From positions 496,001-560,000 of the forward strand of contig NZ_JAHVJO010000002.1 of NCBI RefSeq assembly GCF_019801215.1: 64,000 nucleotides of DNA, written 5' to 3'. This DNA is from Fictibacillus nanhaiensis. Lineage in GTDB: Bacteria > Bacillota > Bacilli > Bacillales > Fictibacillaceae. Shown here one piece after another: positions 1 to 8,014 of the stretch (position 1 is its first letter; each line of letters opens with the position of its first letter). The translations under genes were made by a program, and so were the position numbers. A model generated the notes under the pieces. That model was not told the origin of the DNA. It did no database searches and was given only the letters and a program-made list of their open reading frames with translations.

Positions 1-708
1 ACCATGTAGGCTATATAGCATAAATTGCTTATAAAGCCAATCATCATCTAACCCACCATCATTTCGCCAGACAACAGCTCCACCTTCAGCCGTTGTAAAA
101 TTCTTTACTGCATGGAAAGAGAAGCAAGTAAAATCCGCAACTTGCCCACATTTCATTCCTTGTCTCTCCGCTCCAAAAGCATGAGCAGCATCCGTCATAA
201 TAATTATTCTATTAAATAAAGACTGAACTTCATTATTTGGCTTAAATAACTCTTTCTTATTTTCTACTATTTCAAAAATAGTATTGTAGTCGCACATCTT
301 CCCGGCAATGTCTACAGGAATTATGGCTTTAGTTTTTTCAGTTATTGCGTCTGCTAATTTAGAGTAATCCATTTCAAATGAATCTTCGGCTGTATCAACT
401 AATATTATTTTTGCCCCTACATGTTCTATAACAGAGGCAGATGCAGTATAGGTGTATGCAGAGGTAATGACTTCATCACCAGGTCGGATACCTAAAATCC
501 GAAGTGTAAGCTCCATAGCAGCTGTTGCTGAATTCAAGCAAACAGCTTTGTTTGTCCCGACGTATTTAGCTATTCTTTTTTCAAGCTCTTTAGTTCTTGG
601 TCCAGTTGTAATCCAACCCGACTTCATTGCTTTTACAACCTCTTCAATCTCCGCTTCTTGAATATCTGGTGGAGAGAATGAAATATTTCTTAAATACGTT
701 TTAATCAT
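1..708 (-). CDS. DegT/DnrJ/EryC1/StrS aminotransferase (N-terminal part, runs off left edge)
   Basis: The reading frame opens at ATG 708 and stays open to the window edge, so about 236 N-terminal residues are visible. The protein starts MIKTYLRNISFSPPDI and carries SATAAMEL, DEVITSAYTYTAS, TDAAHAFGA and FHAVKNFTTAEGG. The Lys of the last motif (about residue 202) is the expected PLP-binding lysine. The family (EpsN-like) transaminates UDP-4-keto-6-deoxy sugars. The EpsC-type dehydratase immediately upstream would make that substrate, so the pair probably produces a UDP-4-amino-sugar for the polymer. It is the last visible gene of the left EPS operon; the C-terminus is not in the window. Confidence 0.88.
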   Translation of the reverse strand, partial: MIKTYLRNISFSPPDIQEAEIEEVVKAMKSGWITTGPRTKELEKRIAKYVGTNKAVCLNSATAAMELTLRILGIRPGDEVITSAYTYTASASVIEHVGAKIILVDTAEDSFEMDYSKLADAITEKTKAIIPVDIAGKMCDYNTIFEIVENKKELFKPNNEVQSLFNRIIIMTDAAHAFGAERQGMKCGQVADFTCFSFHAVKNFTTAEGGAVVWRNDGGLDDDWLYKQFMLYSLHG

Positions 709-948
709 TTTAATTTTCCTCGCTTAATTTAAGTTAGTTTAGTTTGTTAGGACTTGACTGAAATCTGTTAAACCACTCTTCCAACCAACTACTGACCCAC
801 TAAATTTAATCTACCTTAGATGCCTCATAAAAATTATTCTGTCCTTTAAGTTAATCAGAATATAGGTTTACAAAAAGATCACATTAATGGCGAGTTTCTA
901 CTATTATATTTACTTGTTATTTTTAGCTCTTTGTAAATCACCTAACAT

Positions 949-983
949 ACAAGCGGGTCCCTCACAAAAAGGACCCTCCTTGT
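949..983 (-). terminator. imperfect hairpin downstream of the EpsC-like gene
   Basis: GGGTCC (955-960) pairs with GGACCC (971-976) and is flanked by ACAAG/CTTGT, but no clear U-run follows. It may be a weak terminator or processing hairpin. Between 709 and 948 I see no gene, only AT-rich sequence that could hold the promoter or leader of the aminotransferase. Confidence 0.4.
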
Positions 984-987
984 TTAT

Positions 988-2841
988 TTAATTCACATTC
1001 TTGACTAACAGCCGCTCTTTCTTATTTGCCAATCCCAAAACATACTGGGACAAATAATCACCATTAAACGACTGATGATTTTCTATAAGGTTAGCTACTC
1101 TCTCATAATCAAATTCCACAGTCTTTCCTATAAATATCTTTGGAAATACCTCTTTCTTATGAACCTCATTTTCTCCTAAGAGTTCTTCATACATCTTCTC
1201 TCCAGGTCGAATCCCAGCATACTTAATTCCAATTTCATCAAGGTTATAACCTGAAAGTTTAATAAGGTTCTTAGCAAGGTCTACAATCTTAACAGGTTCT
1301 CCCATGTCTAAAACAAAGATTTCCCCGCCTCGTGCTAACGCACCCGCTTGCATAACTAGTCGTGAAGCTTCTGGAATTGTCATGAAGTAACGAGTCATAT
1401 CTGGGTGTGTCACCGTAACTGGTCCACCGTTTTGAATCTGATTCTTAAATAGTGGAATAACTGAACCTCGGCTTCCTAATACGTTACCGAAACGTACGGC
1501 GACAAAGTTTGTTTGGCTTTCCTTGTCCAATTTTTGAATAACCATTTCAGCTATTCGTTTTGTTGATCCCATTACGTTTGTAGGATTAACCGCTTTATCA
1601 GAAGATACAAGGACGAAAGTTGTGACACCAAACATATCTGCTGCTTCAGCTACGTTCTTCGTACCAATTACATTGTTCTTAACGGCTTCTTTCGGGTTAT
1701 CCTCCATTAACGGAACATGCTTGTGTGCTGCTGCATGGTAGACAACGTCTGGTGCATGTACACTCATCACTTCAAAGATACGATCACGGTCTTGAATATC
1801 TGCAATAATAGGAATAATTTCAAAATCTTTACCGTGTTTGTTTTGAAGTTCCATATCAATTTGATAGATGGAGTTTTCACCATGACCTAACAATAGGAGC
1901 TTTTTTGGTTTGAATCTGCTCACCTGTCGGCAGATTTCTGAACCAATTGATCCACCAGCACCTGTAACCAATATTGTGTTTCCTGTCACTGTCTTTGAGA
2001 TGCTATCAATATCAAGTTGTACAGGATCTCTGCCTAAAAGATCCTCTACTTGCACTTCACGGAATTGGTTAACAGATACTTTCCCCGATACAATGTCTTC
2101 AATCATTGGCATAATCTTTGTTGTTGCTGTAGTTTTACTGCACTCTTGATAGATTTTCTGAATTTCTTTCTTGTTTAAGGAAGGGATGGCAATTATGATC
2201 TTTTCAACGTTAAGTTCTTCAACTAGCTTCGGAATATCTTTGGTTTTGCCGAAAACGGTTACACCATAAATCTGAAGTCTTTGTTTTTTGGGATCATCAT
2301 CTACAAAAGCAACTGGATATAGATCAGAGTCATTGCTCTTTTTCAATTGACGAACAAGCATCGAACCTGCAGAACCCGCTCCAATAATTAAAGCTCTTTT
2401 ATTTTCAATCTGTGAGTTTATGTAACTATCTCTAAACATTCTCCAAGAGAAACGTGATCCGCCAATCAGGATAATATGTAGCATCCATGTAATCCCAAGC
2501 ACGCGTACATACACGTTACCATTTACAAGTAATTGAATAAGTCCAGCTGCAAGAATGGATAACGTAACAGCACGAACGATTCCGATCATTTCTCCAACAC
2601 TTGCATATTCCCATGCCCTTTGATACAAGCGATACCTAAATGCAAATAAATGATGACTGGCAAGTAGTGTAATAGAGCTAATCGTGAGCATATTGAAGTT
2701 ATAAATATTGAAGTATGGATTAAGCGTATAATAACCTACATAAATTGACGTTAAAACGATTAACGAATCCAGTAGAATCAGCATCGATACCCGACTTTGA
2801 TAGCTCAAACGAAACCCCTTCTTTTCGTTGTATTTTGACAA
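988..2841 (-). CDS. epsC: UDP-N-acetylglucosamine 4,6-dehydratase, membrane-anchored (EpsC/CapD/PglF type)
   Basis: A 617-residue protein with about four N-terminal membrane helices (roughly residues 18-130). A first Rossmann-like domain follows (ALIIGAGSAG, about 150-159), then the extended-SDR catalytic domain (LVTGAGGSIGSE, about 291-302; SSDKAVNPTNVMGSTKR). Family members convert UDP-GlcNAc to the 4-keto-6-deoxy sugar, the first step to bacillosamine-like residues. The start is TTG 2841, and its AGGG ribosome site lies in the 3' arm of a 12-bp inverted repeat (2844-2885). It sits between gtaB and the DegT aminotransferase, which would use its product. Length is normal for the family. Confidence 0.93.
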   Translation of the reverse strand: MSKYNEKKGFRLSYQSRVSMLILLDSLIVLTSIYVGYYTLNPYFNIYNFNMLTISSITLLASHHLFAFRYRLYQRAWEYASVGEMIGIVRAVTLSILAAGLIQLLVNGNVYVRVLGITWMLHIILIGGSRFSWRMFRDSYINSQIENKRALIIGAGSAGSMLVRQLKKSNDSDLYPVAFVDDDPKKQRLQIYGVTVFGKTKDIPKLVEELNVEKIIIAIPSLNKKEIQKIYQECSKTTATTKIMPMIEDIVSGKVSVNQFREVQVEDLLGRDPVQLDIDSISKTVTGNTILVTGAGGSIGSEICRQVSRFKPKKLLLLGHGENSIYQIDMELQNKHGKDFEIIPIIADIQDRDRIFEVMSVHAPDVVYHAAAHKHVPLMEDNPKEAVKNNVIGTKNVAEAADMFGVTTFVLVSSDKAVNPTNVMGSTKRIAEMVIQKLDKESQTNFVAVRFGNVLGSRGSVIPLFKNQIQNGGPVTVTHPDMTRYFMTIPEASRLVMQAGALARGGEIFVLDMGEPVKIVDLAKNLIKLSGYNLDEIGIKYAGIRPGEKMYEELLGENEVHKKEVFPKIFIGKTVEFDYERVANLIENHQSFNGDYLSQYVLGLANKKERLLVKNVN

Positions 2842-2843
2842 AG

Positions 2844-2885
2844 TAATACCCTAAGGAAAATGGAGACATTTTACTTAGGGTATTA
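2844..2885 (-). promoter_or_regulatory. inverted repeat covering the epsC ribosome binding site
   Basis: TAATACCCTAAG (2844-2855) is the exact reverse complement of CTTAGGGTATTA (2874-2885), leaving an 18-nt loop. In the minus-strand transcript the second arm contains the AGGG that serves the TTG start at 2841. The hairpin could act as a gtaB terminator (the U-run is poor) or lower epsC translation. Confidence 0.6.
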
Positions 2886-2927
2886 AATTTTAATTAACTG
2901 ACGTTCTGTATTATTTAACAATGCAGT

Positions 2928-3812
2928 TTAATGGTTTACTTTCATTTGTTCTACCATTCGCTCTAATTCTGGTAAGAGTTGCTTACTAATTTCTTTATCT
3001 TTTAAAGCAAATTCAAGCGTTGTGGTTATAAAGCCTAGTTTCTCTCCAACGTCATATCTCATACCTTCAAAGTCATAAGCAAACACGCGCTGATAATGGT
3101 TGAGCTTCTGAATGGCATCAGTCAATTGTATTTCTCCGCCAGCCCCTGTCTCCTGCTCTTCGAGATAAGAGAAGATTTCAGGCGTTAATATATAGCGGCC
3201 CATAATGGCTAAGTTAGATGGTGCTGTTCCTTGTGCTGGTTTCTCTACGAAATTCTTTACGCCATATAAATGGTTGAAGGAGCTGATCGGATCTATGATT
3301 CCATAACGGCTTGTCTGTTCGTCCGGTACTTGCTGCACGCCGATGATGGACGCCGTTGTTTCTTCATACTTCTCAATGAGTTGCTTTAAACAAGGCTTGT
3401 CCGCTGTGACGATGTCGTCACCTAGAAGGACCGCAAATGGCTCATCACCTATAAATTTTCTTGCACAATATACGGCATGACCCAAACCTTTTGGTTCTTT
3501 CTGACGAATATAATGAATATCAGCCATTTTTGACGTATGTTTGACCTTTTCTAAAAGATCGAATTTCTCTTTTTCGAACAGGTTCTGTTCGAGCTCGAAG
3601 GCATGGTCGAAATGATCTTCAATCGCTCGTTTTCCTTTACCTGTTACGATAATAATGTCTTCAATGCCTGATTCAATTGCTTCTTCTACGATATATTGAA
3701 TTGTCGGTTTATCGACGATCGGAAGCATCTCTTTTGGCATAGCCTTTGTTGCCGGCAGAAAACGGGTCCCTAATCCTGCTGCCGGTATAATGGCTTTTTT
3801 CACTTTTTTCAT
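2928..3812 (-). CDS. gtaB: UTP-glucose-1-phosphate uridylyltransferase GtaB (copy 1)
   Basis: A 294-residue enzyme that makes UDP-glucose from UTP and glucose-1-phosphate, a precursor for EPS, teichoic acid glucosylation and glycolipids. The nucleotidyltransferase signature [19 protein letters not shown] is at residues 11-29, VLLGDDIV carries the metal-binding aspartate, and [11 protein letters not shown] and [10 protein letters not shown] complete the sugar site. It starts [13 protein letters not shown], as in B. subtilis GtaB. It lies 18 bp downstream of ywqE in the same operon. A second gtaB-like gene is at 26917-27813; this copy looks closer to the housekeeping enzyme. Confidence 0.94.
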   Translation of the reverse strand: MKKVKKAIIPAAGLGTRFLPATKAMPKEMLPIVDKPTIQYIVEEAIESGIEDIIIVTGKGKRAIEDHFDHAFELEQNLFEKEKFDLLEKVKHTSKMADIHYIRQKEPKGLGHAVYCARKFIGDEPFAVLLGDDIVTADKPCLKQLIEKYEETTASIIGVQQVPDEQTSRYGIIDPISSFNHLYGVKNFVEKPAQGTAPSNLAIMGRYILTPEIFSYLEEQETGAGGEIQLTDAIQKLNHYQRVFAYDFEGMRYDVGEKLGFITTTLEFALKDKEISKQLLPELERMVEQMKVNH

Positions 3813-3830
3813 GGTGAAGAACGTCCCCCT

Positions 3831-4598
3831 TTAAAAGATTCCTAAAAATTTCTTTTTTCGAATATGTGAAGGCTGCTGAATTAGAATGCTTTCACCCTTC
3901 ATCACATGTTCTGCATTTTCTTGCAGATAATATCTAGCTTCTATGCCATATCGGTTTTGTATCACTTCATACGCTTCGGCCAAATGAAAACCGCGGCTTG
4001 TTGTGTTGTGCGCATCTGAGGCAATAAAGTGCGCCATGTTTGCGTGTATTAAGTCATGAGAAAAATTCATGATCTTCTTTCCAAAGTTTCCAACGATTGA
4101 ATTTGCTGTAATTTGTGTCAGTGCCCCTGAAAGAATAAAGTCATATAATAAATCTGGATTTTCTAGAATTTCGCTGTTGCGTTCCGGGTGAACAATGATA
4201 GGGTGATAGTTTCTGAGAATAAGCTCATATAGTATATCTGCCGCGTAGGCTGGGACACTGGAAGAAGGAAGTTCAATAAGTAAATAGTTCACTTTGTTAT
4301 GCAACGGTAATAAATAGCCCTGTTCTAGATCCTCGATTAATTCTTTGTATAGGCGAATTTCTTGTCCGGCGAGAATGTTTAACGGGATCTCTCTTTTGTT
4401 CAATTCTTGTTTAAAACGCTCTATTTCTTGCTCAATACTTGCTCTTTCGTTTTCAAACCTGCCGTTTCGATGATGGGGAGTTGCATATAAATGCGTAATT
4501 CCTTCCTCCACTGCAGCCTCAGCCATTACAATTGCATCTTCCATGGTCTGGGCGCCATCATCAATTCCAGGCAGAATATGACTATGTATATCAATCAC
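3831..4598 (-). CDS. ywqE: Tyrosine-protein phosphatase, PHP family (YwqE/CpsB)
   Basis: A 255-residue manganese-dependent phosphotyrosine phosphatase that dephosphorylates the BY-kinase and its targets. The PHP metal-binding motif DIHSHILPGIDDG opens the protein. Further conserved histidines sit in TPHHRNGRF, VHPERN and SDAHN. The start is GTG 4598 behind GGTGGG. It follows the Wzz/kinase pair after a 140-bp gap that holds a Spo0A box and a possible internal promoter, so it can be read with the operon or separately. Confidence 0.93.
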   Translation of the reverse strand: MIDIHSHILPGIDDGAQTMEDAIVMAEAAVEEGITHLYATPHHRNGRFENERASIEQEIERFKQELNKREIPLNILAGQEIRLYKELIEDLEQGYLLPLHNKVNYLLIELPSSSVPAYAADILYELILRNYHPIIVHPERNSEILENPDLLYDFILSGALTQITANSIVGNFGKKIMNFSHDLIHANMAHFIASDAHNTTSRGFHLAEAYEVIQNRYGIEARYYLQENAEHVMKGESILIQQPSHIRKKKFLGIF

Positions 4599-4680
4599 AC
4601 ACTTCCCACCTTTATCGGGACTATTGAACTATAACCCTATGTAACTAGTGCCAATTACTTATGATTGGAAACATAACGCT

Positions 4681-4726
4681 ATATTACCATAGCTGTAAAT
4701 ATTTACAATAGGGTTATTTTGTCGAA
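4681..4726 (-). promoter_or_regulatory. Spo0A box and candidate internal promoter before ywqE
   Basis: TTTTGTCGAA at 4717-4726 is a perfect Spo0A box. Just downstream on the minus strand, TTGTAA (4703-4708) and TAATAT (4681-4686), 16 nt apart, resemble a sigma-A promoter. The gap also has a long-range inverted repeat (ATAACCCTAT near 4632 and ATAGGGTTAT near 4708). It occupies the position, after the second operon gene, where the B. subtilis eps operon carries the EAR antitermination RNA; I cannot show an EAR match by eye. Confidence 0.55.
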
Positions 4727-4738
4727 CCTTGTTGTCCC

Positions 4739-5449
4739 TTATGATTTTCCGTAATAGTAATAATAATTTTCATTTCTGACATCTTTTCCATTTAACACTG
4801 AACCAATAAGGTTTGCCTTCGCATGCACAAGCAGCTCTTTCGCTTTCACGGCCCCTTCAATCTGAGTTTTTCCGCTGGATACTACTAAAATTACTCCATC
4901 TACTTTATTAGAAAGCAATTGAGCATCTGTTACAGCCATAACAGGTGGTGTATCAAACAAGATATAATCATACGAGCTTTTCGCATCTTCTATTAACTGA
5001 TTCATTGACTTCGAATTGATCAACTCTGACGGATTGGGAGGAACGGGTCCACTCGGTAAAACGTCTAGATCTGGAATTTTTGAACTAACAACCGTTTCGT
5101 TCAACGTTTTTTGGCGAGTTAACACATTTGTTACCCCATAGATATTACTTACTTTAAATGTATAATGAACAGTCGGTTTACGAAGGTCGCCGTCGATCAG
5201 CAGGACACTTTTCCCTTGTTGGGCTAAAACAACAGCTAAGTTTGCGGCGGTTGTAGATTTCCCTTCTCCTGGACCGGCTGAAGTGACCATTAATGTTTTA
5301 AATTCTTTGTCGACCCCAGCAAACTGAATGTTTGTCCGGATGGTTCGGTATTGTTCCGAAATGGGAGACTTCGGATTGTTGTGTGTAATTAAACTTCTTT
5401 GGGTTAAATCCTGAATGGTTTTTCTATATTTACGAGCCAATGGTTTCAC
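4739..5449 (-). CDS. ywqD: Bacterial tyrosine kinase (BY-kinase, YwqD/CapB/EpsB type)
   Basis: A cytoplasmic autophosphorylating tyrosine kinase that controls polymer length and output with its membrane activator. From the GTG start: HNNPKSPISEQYRTIRTNIQF, Walker A SAGPGEGKST (about residues 57-66), Walker A' LLIDGDLRKP, Walker B DYILFDTPPV, and a C-terminal tyrosine cluster (NYYYYYG) that is the autophosphorylation site. I chose GTG 5449, which overlaps the Wzz gene by 20 bp; the frame stays open to ATG 5503, which would force a 74-bp overlap and adds unconserved residues. All catalytic motifs are intact, unlike the second copy at 33364-34005. Confidence 0.93.
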   Translation of the reverse strand: MKPLARKYRKTIQDLTQRSLITHNNPKSPISEQYRTIRTNIQFAGVDKEFKTLMVTSAGPGEGKSTTAANLAVVLAQQGKSVLLIDGDLRKPTVHYTFKVSNIYGVTNVLTRQKTLNETVVSSKIPDLDVLPSGPVPPNPSELINSKSMNQLIEDAKSSYDYILFDTPPVMAVTDAQLLSNKVDGVILVVSSGKTQIEGAVKAKELLVHAKANLIGSVLNGKDVRNENYYYYYGKS

Positions 5450-6176
5450 TTCCCATCCGTTTTCTAGCTGCTTTTTGAGCAAGTGGTGCTCTTTCATCTT
5501 CAACAGAGATTTTTGGAATTACGCCTAATACCGGGATCTGAAGAATGTTTTGGATATCTTCTTCTGTTTTAATGGTGTTGTCCAAGTAATCCATTAGAAA
5601 TGCAAGGCCAACTCCTGCCATCAACCCTACTACTAACGCAATTGCAATATTTAATAATGGTTTCGGCTTTACAGGTAATGGGTTGTCCTTCAGTACAGCT
5701 GGCGAAAGAATTTTGACATTATCGACGTTCATAATTTCTGGAATCTCTGTTCTGAATGTATCTGCAATGGTATTTGCAATGGTTACGGCCTTAGTAGGAT
5801 CTTCGTTTTCAACAGTTAAGTTAAAGACTTGCGCGTTTTGTTCGCTGCTCACCGTTATTGCATTGTTAAGAATCTCTGAGGATTCACTTAGATTTAGTTC
5901 TTCTACTACTTTATCTAAAATGGTAGGACTTTTTATAATTACACTATACGTATTGATCATCTCAACATTTGTTCTTACTTGGTTAACGTCAAGCATCGGT
6001 TGTTCACTAGATTTTTGGTTGACTAGGATTTGAGTTGATGCCTGATAAACAGGAGTCAGAATAAAATAAGAAATTACCCCACTGACAGCTACAGCGATTG
6101 CAGCGATTAAAGCGATCAACATCCACCGTTTTTTTAAGGTAGCTGCAATATCTTTTAACGAAATCGTTTCTTCCAT
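5430..6176 (-). CDS. ywqC: Wzz-type chain-length determinant / BY-kinase activator (YwqC/CapA/EpsA)
   Basis: A membrane protein with one helix near each end (about residues 20-43 and 175-196), an extracellular loop between them, and a cytosolic tail that activates the kinase. The sequence has the usual ISLKDIAATLKKRW start and a proline-rich NPLPVKPKP before the second helix. I start it at ATG 6176 because GGAGG (6182-6186) lies 5 nt upstream; the ATG at 6188 overlaps that ribosome site. It is the first gene of the left EPS operon. Confidence 0.92.
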   Translation of the reverse strand: MEETISLKDIAATLKKRWMLIALIAAIAVAVSGVISYFILTPVYQASTQILVNQKSSEQPMLDVNQVRTNVEMINTYSVIIKSPTILDKVVEELNLSESSEILNNAITVSSEQNAQVFNLTVENEDPTKAVTIANTIADTFRTEIPEIMNVDNVKILSPAVLKDNPLPVKPKPLLNIAIALVVGLMAGVGLAFLMDYLDNTIKTEEDIQNILQIPVLGVIPKISVEDERAPLAQKAARKRMGSETIGS

Positions 6177-6214
6177 ATATGCCTCCATGTTGCTTTTTAA
6201 TAGATTTTTAATTT

Positions 6215-6250
6215 CGTTGTATTATAGCATATTTAATTGGTAAAATAGAC
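6215..6250 (-). promoter_or_regulatory. candidate promoter of the left EPS operon
   Basis: On the minus strand TATAAT (6221-6226 on the plus strand as ATTATA) is preceded by TGC, an extended -10. The -35 is poor. No SinR-type GTTCTT operator is visible here, unlike the second EPS operon. Confidence 0.5.
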
Positions 6251-6407
6251 ACTATTTTATAAATAATAGTAAATACTGGTCAATCTTAACATTATATTTA
6301 CATAATGATTTCCATCTTACCAAAATAAGAAATGGAATATTCAAGCAATCCCACTCGTGGTATACTCCAAGAAAGACACATATCTTACATAGAAAGAAGC
6401 GAAACAA

Positions 6408-7301
6408 ATGAAAAAGTTTCTTGTGATTTTTAGCTTAATCCTACTTATTACCGCCCTTGGAATAGGAGGATACGCCTACTATTTGTATGATTACGCCAAA
6501 AAATCGGTAAACGAAATGCATGAAGATGTGAAAACCGATAAGCCAAAACCCGTCGTGGAAGGCAAACATATTAAACCGATCACGATCATGCTCTTAGGGG
6601 TGGATGAACGTCCTGGCGACAAAGGACGATCTGATACAATCATTATCACTGCACTTAATCCGAAAAAAGAGTCCATGCTCATGTTTAGTATCCCTCGTGA
6701 CACAAAAACTGAAATTGTCGGCAAAGGTTTTGAAGATAAAATCAATCACGCCTATGCCTTTGGGGAGACCCAGATGGCAATGGATACGGTAGAGAATTTT
6801 CTAGACACCCCTATTGATTATTATGTAAAGGTGAACATGGAGTCATTCAGAGATATCGTCGATGCGGTTGGCGGGGTTAACGTGAATAACCCAAAAGCTT
6901 TTGAATACGAAGGGCACTCTTTTCCAGAGGGAGAGCAAGTTTTAAACGGCAAAGAAGCACTCTCCTACTCTCGAATGAGATATGAAGACCCTAAGGGTGA
7001 TCTCGGACGAAACGACCGTCAACGTCAAATTATTACTTCTATTATTGATAAAGGGGCACGCGTTTCATCAATTACAAAGTTTGATAACATCTTAAAAATA
7101 TTAAGTGAAAACGTAAAAACGAACATGACGTTTGAAGAGATGAAAGATATTCAGAAGAATTATAAAAACGCACGAAATCATACCGAATCAACAGAAATTA
7201 AAAGTTCTGGAAAAATGATTAAAGGCACTTATTACGGCATTGTGGATGAAACCGAGAAAAAACGAATACATGATTTGTTAAATGAACATATAAACAAATA
7301 G
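6408..7301 (+). CDS. LytR-CpsA-Psr (LCP) family cell-wall glycopolymer transferase
   Basis: A 297-residue type II membrane protein: one N-terminal helix (about 4-26), then an extracellular LCP domain. LLGVDERPGDKGRSDTIII, SIPRDT and NHAYAFGE carry the conserved arginines and aspartates that bind the polyprenyl pyrophosphate. LCP enzymes attach teichoic acids or capsular polymers to peptidoglycan. Divergent from the EPS operon next to it, it may attach that polymer to the wall, but the family is multi-copy in bacilli and the substrate cannot be read from sequence. Confidence 0.9.
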   Translation: MKKFLVIFSLILLITALGIGGYAYYLYDYAKKSVNEMHEDVKTDKPKPVVEGKHIKPITIMLLGVDERPGDKGRSDTIIITALNPKKESMLMFSIPRDTKTEIVGKGFEDKINHAYAFGETQMAMDTVENFLDTPIDYYVKVNMESFRDIVDAVGGVNVNNPKAFEYEGHSFPEGEQVLNGKEALSYSRMRYEDPKGDLGRNDRQRQIITSIIDKGARVSSITKFDNILKILSENVKTNMTFEEMKDIQKNYKNARNHTESTEIKSSGKMIKGTYYGIVDETEKKRIHDLLNEHINK

Positions 7302-7309
7302 GACATTTG

Positions 7310-7339
7310 AACCAGACTTGTAAAAAGGTCTGGTTTTTC
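7310..7339 (+). terminator. Rho-independent terminator after the LCP gene
   Basis: AACCAGAC (7310-7317) pairs with GTCTGGTT (7328-7335), followed by a T-run. Confidence 0.85.
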
Positions 7340-7442
7340 TGTATATTTTCGTAGAATTGTTTTCATTACGTAAAAACTGTCTAAAGACGACGATTTCTGT
7401 CAAAAAAACAGTTGTTTAATAAAGTAATAGTTTTTTGAATCT

Positions 7443-7452
7443 TTCGACAAAA
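7443..7452 (-). promoter_or_regulatory. Spo0A box upstream of the DUF3846 gene
   Basis: TTCGACAAAA is the exact reverse complement of the consensus TTTTGTCGAA. It lies 82 bp before the start at 7535. Confidence 0.5.
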
Positions 7453-7534
7453 TCCCTTAATTTACACCTCTTACCAATTTATAGGGCATATGATACCATG
7501 ATAAAAGTAGGATGAACAAAAGGGGGAAACTTTA

Positions 7535-7837
7535 TTGTCTACGATTTCTGTACTTATGGTTGAGCCGACTAAGCGCCCGTCCATTACTTCTATTGAAAAT
7601 GATTTAGAAACATTTGAGAACATTGTTAATGGACCGCTTGATATGCAGCCATTCTATCGATCGCCATTCAAAATTGTTTGCAATGTAGATAACGGTTATG
7701 AACTTACGTACGGCAAAAGAAAGCCTTTAGATACTTTCTTTGTTGTTAAACATGATGGAGAATTTCAAAGCATTGACCGCGCAGAAGCAGAGGAAGTTCG
7801 AGACTATCTTAAAGAAAAAATGAAAAAATGGAAGTAG
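7535..7837 (+). CDS. DUF3846-like small protein
   Basis: A 100-residue soluble protein. The N-terminal part VLMVEPTKRPSITSIENDLETFENIVNG matches the shape of DUF3846 proteins (a short beta strand, 'VEP', then a helix ending in a V-G-G/P turn), common in bacilli and their phages and of unknown function. It starts at TTG 7535 with AAGGGGG eight bases upstream. The C-terminus is Lys-rich. It is monocistronic, with its own terminator and a Spo0A box upstream. Confidence 0.75.
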   Translation: MSTISVLMVEPTKRPSITSIENDLETFENIVNGPLDMQPFYRSPFKIVCNVDNGYELTYGKRKPLDTFFVVKHDGEFQSIDRAEAEEVRDYLKEKMKKWK

Positions 7838-7838
7838 G

Positions 7839-7871
7839 AAAAAGTCGGCAAAACACTGCTGACTTTTTTTG
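7839..7871 (+). terminator. Rho-independent terminator
   Basis: AAAAAGTCGGCA and TGCTGACTTTTT form a stem with one G-U pair, followed by seven Ts. Confidence 0.85.
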
Positions 7872-7933
7872 TCGTCTCTTGTATATCCTTCTATTAAACA
7901 TAGGATCAGCTACTCTCTCTATTATTTTCAATA

Positions 7934-7942
7934 TTCGACAAA
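7934..7942 (-). promoter_or_regulatory. Spo0A box upstream of the 5'-nucleotidase gene
   Basis: TTCGACAAA matches 9 of 10 bases of the reverse-complemented 0A box, 73 bp before the start at 8015. Confidence 0.45.
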
Positions 7943-8014
7943 TTACGTCCGCATTATTATCTATAACCTGCTATATTTATAAGGTAGGACAATTTTTGAA
8001 AGGAACGTGATGAT

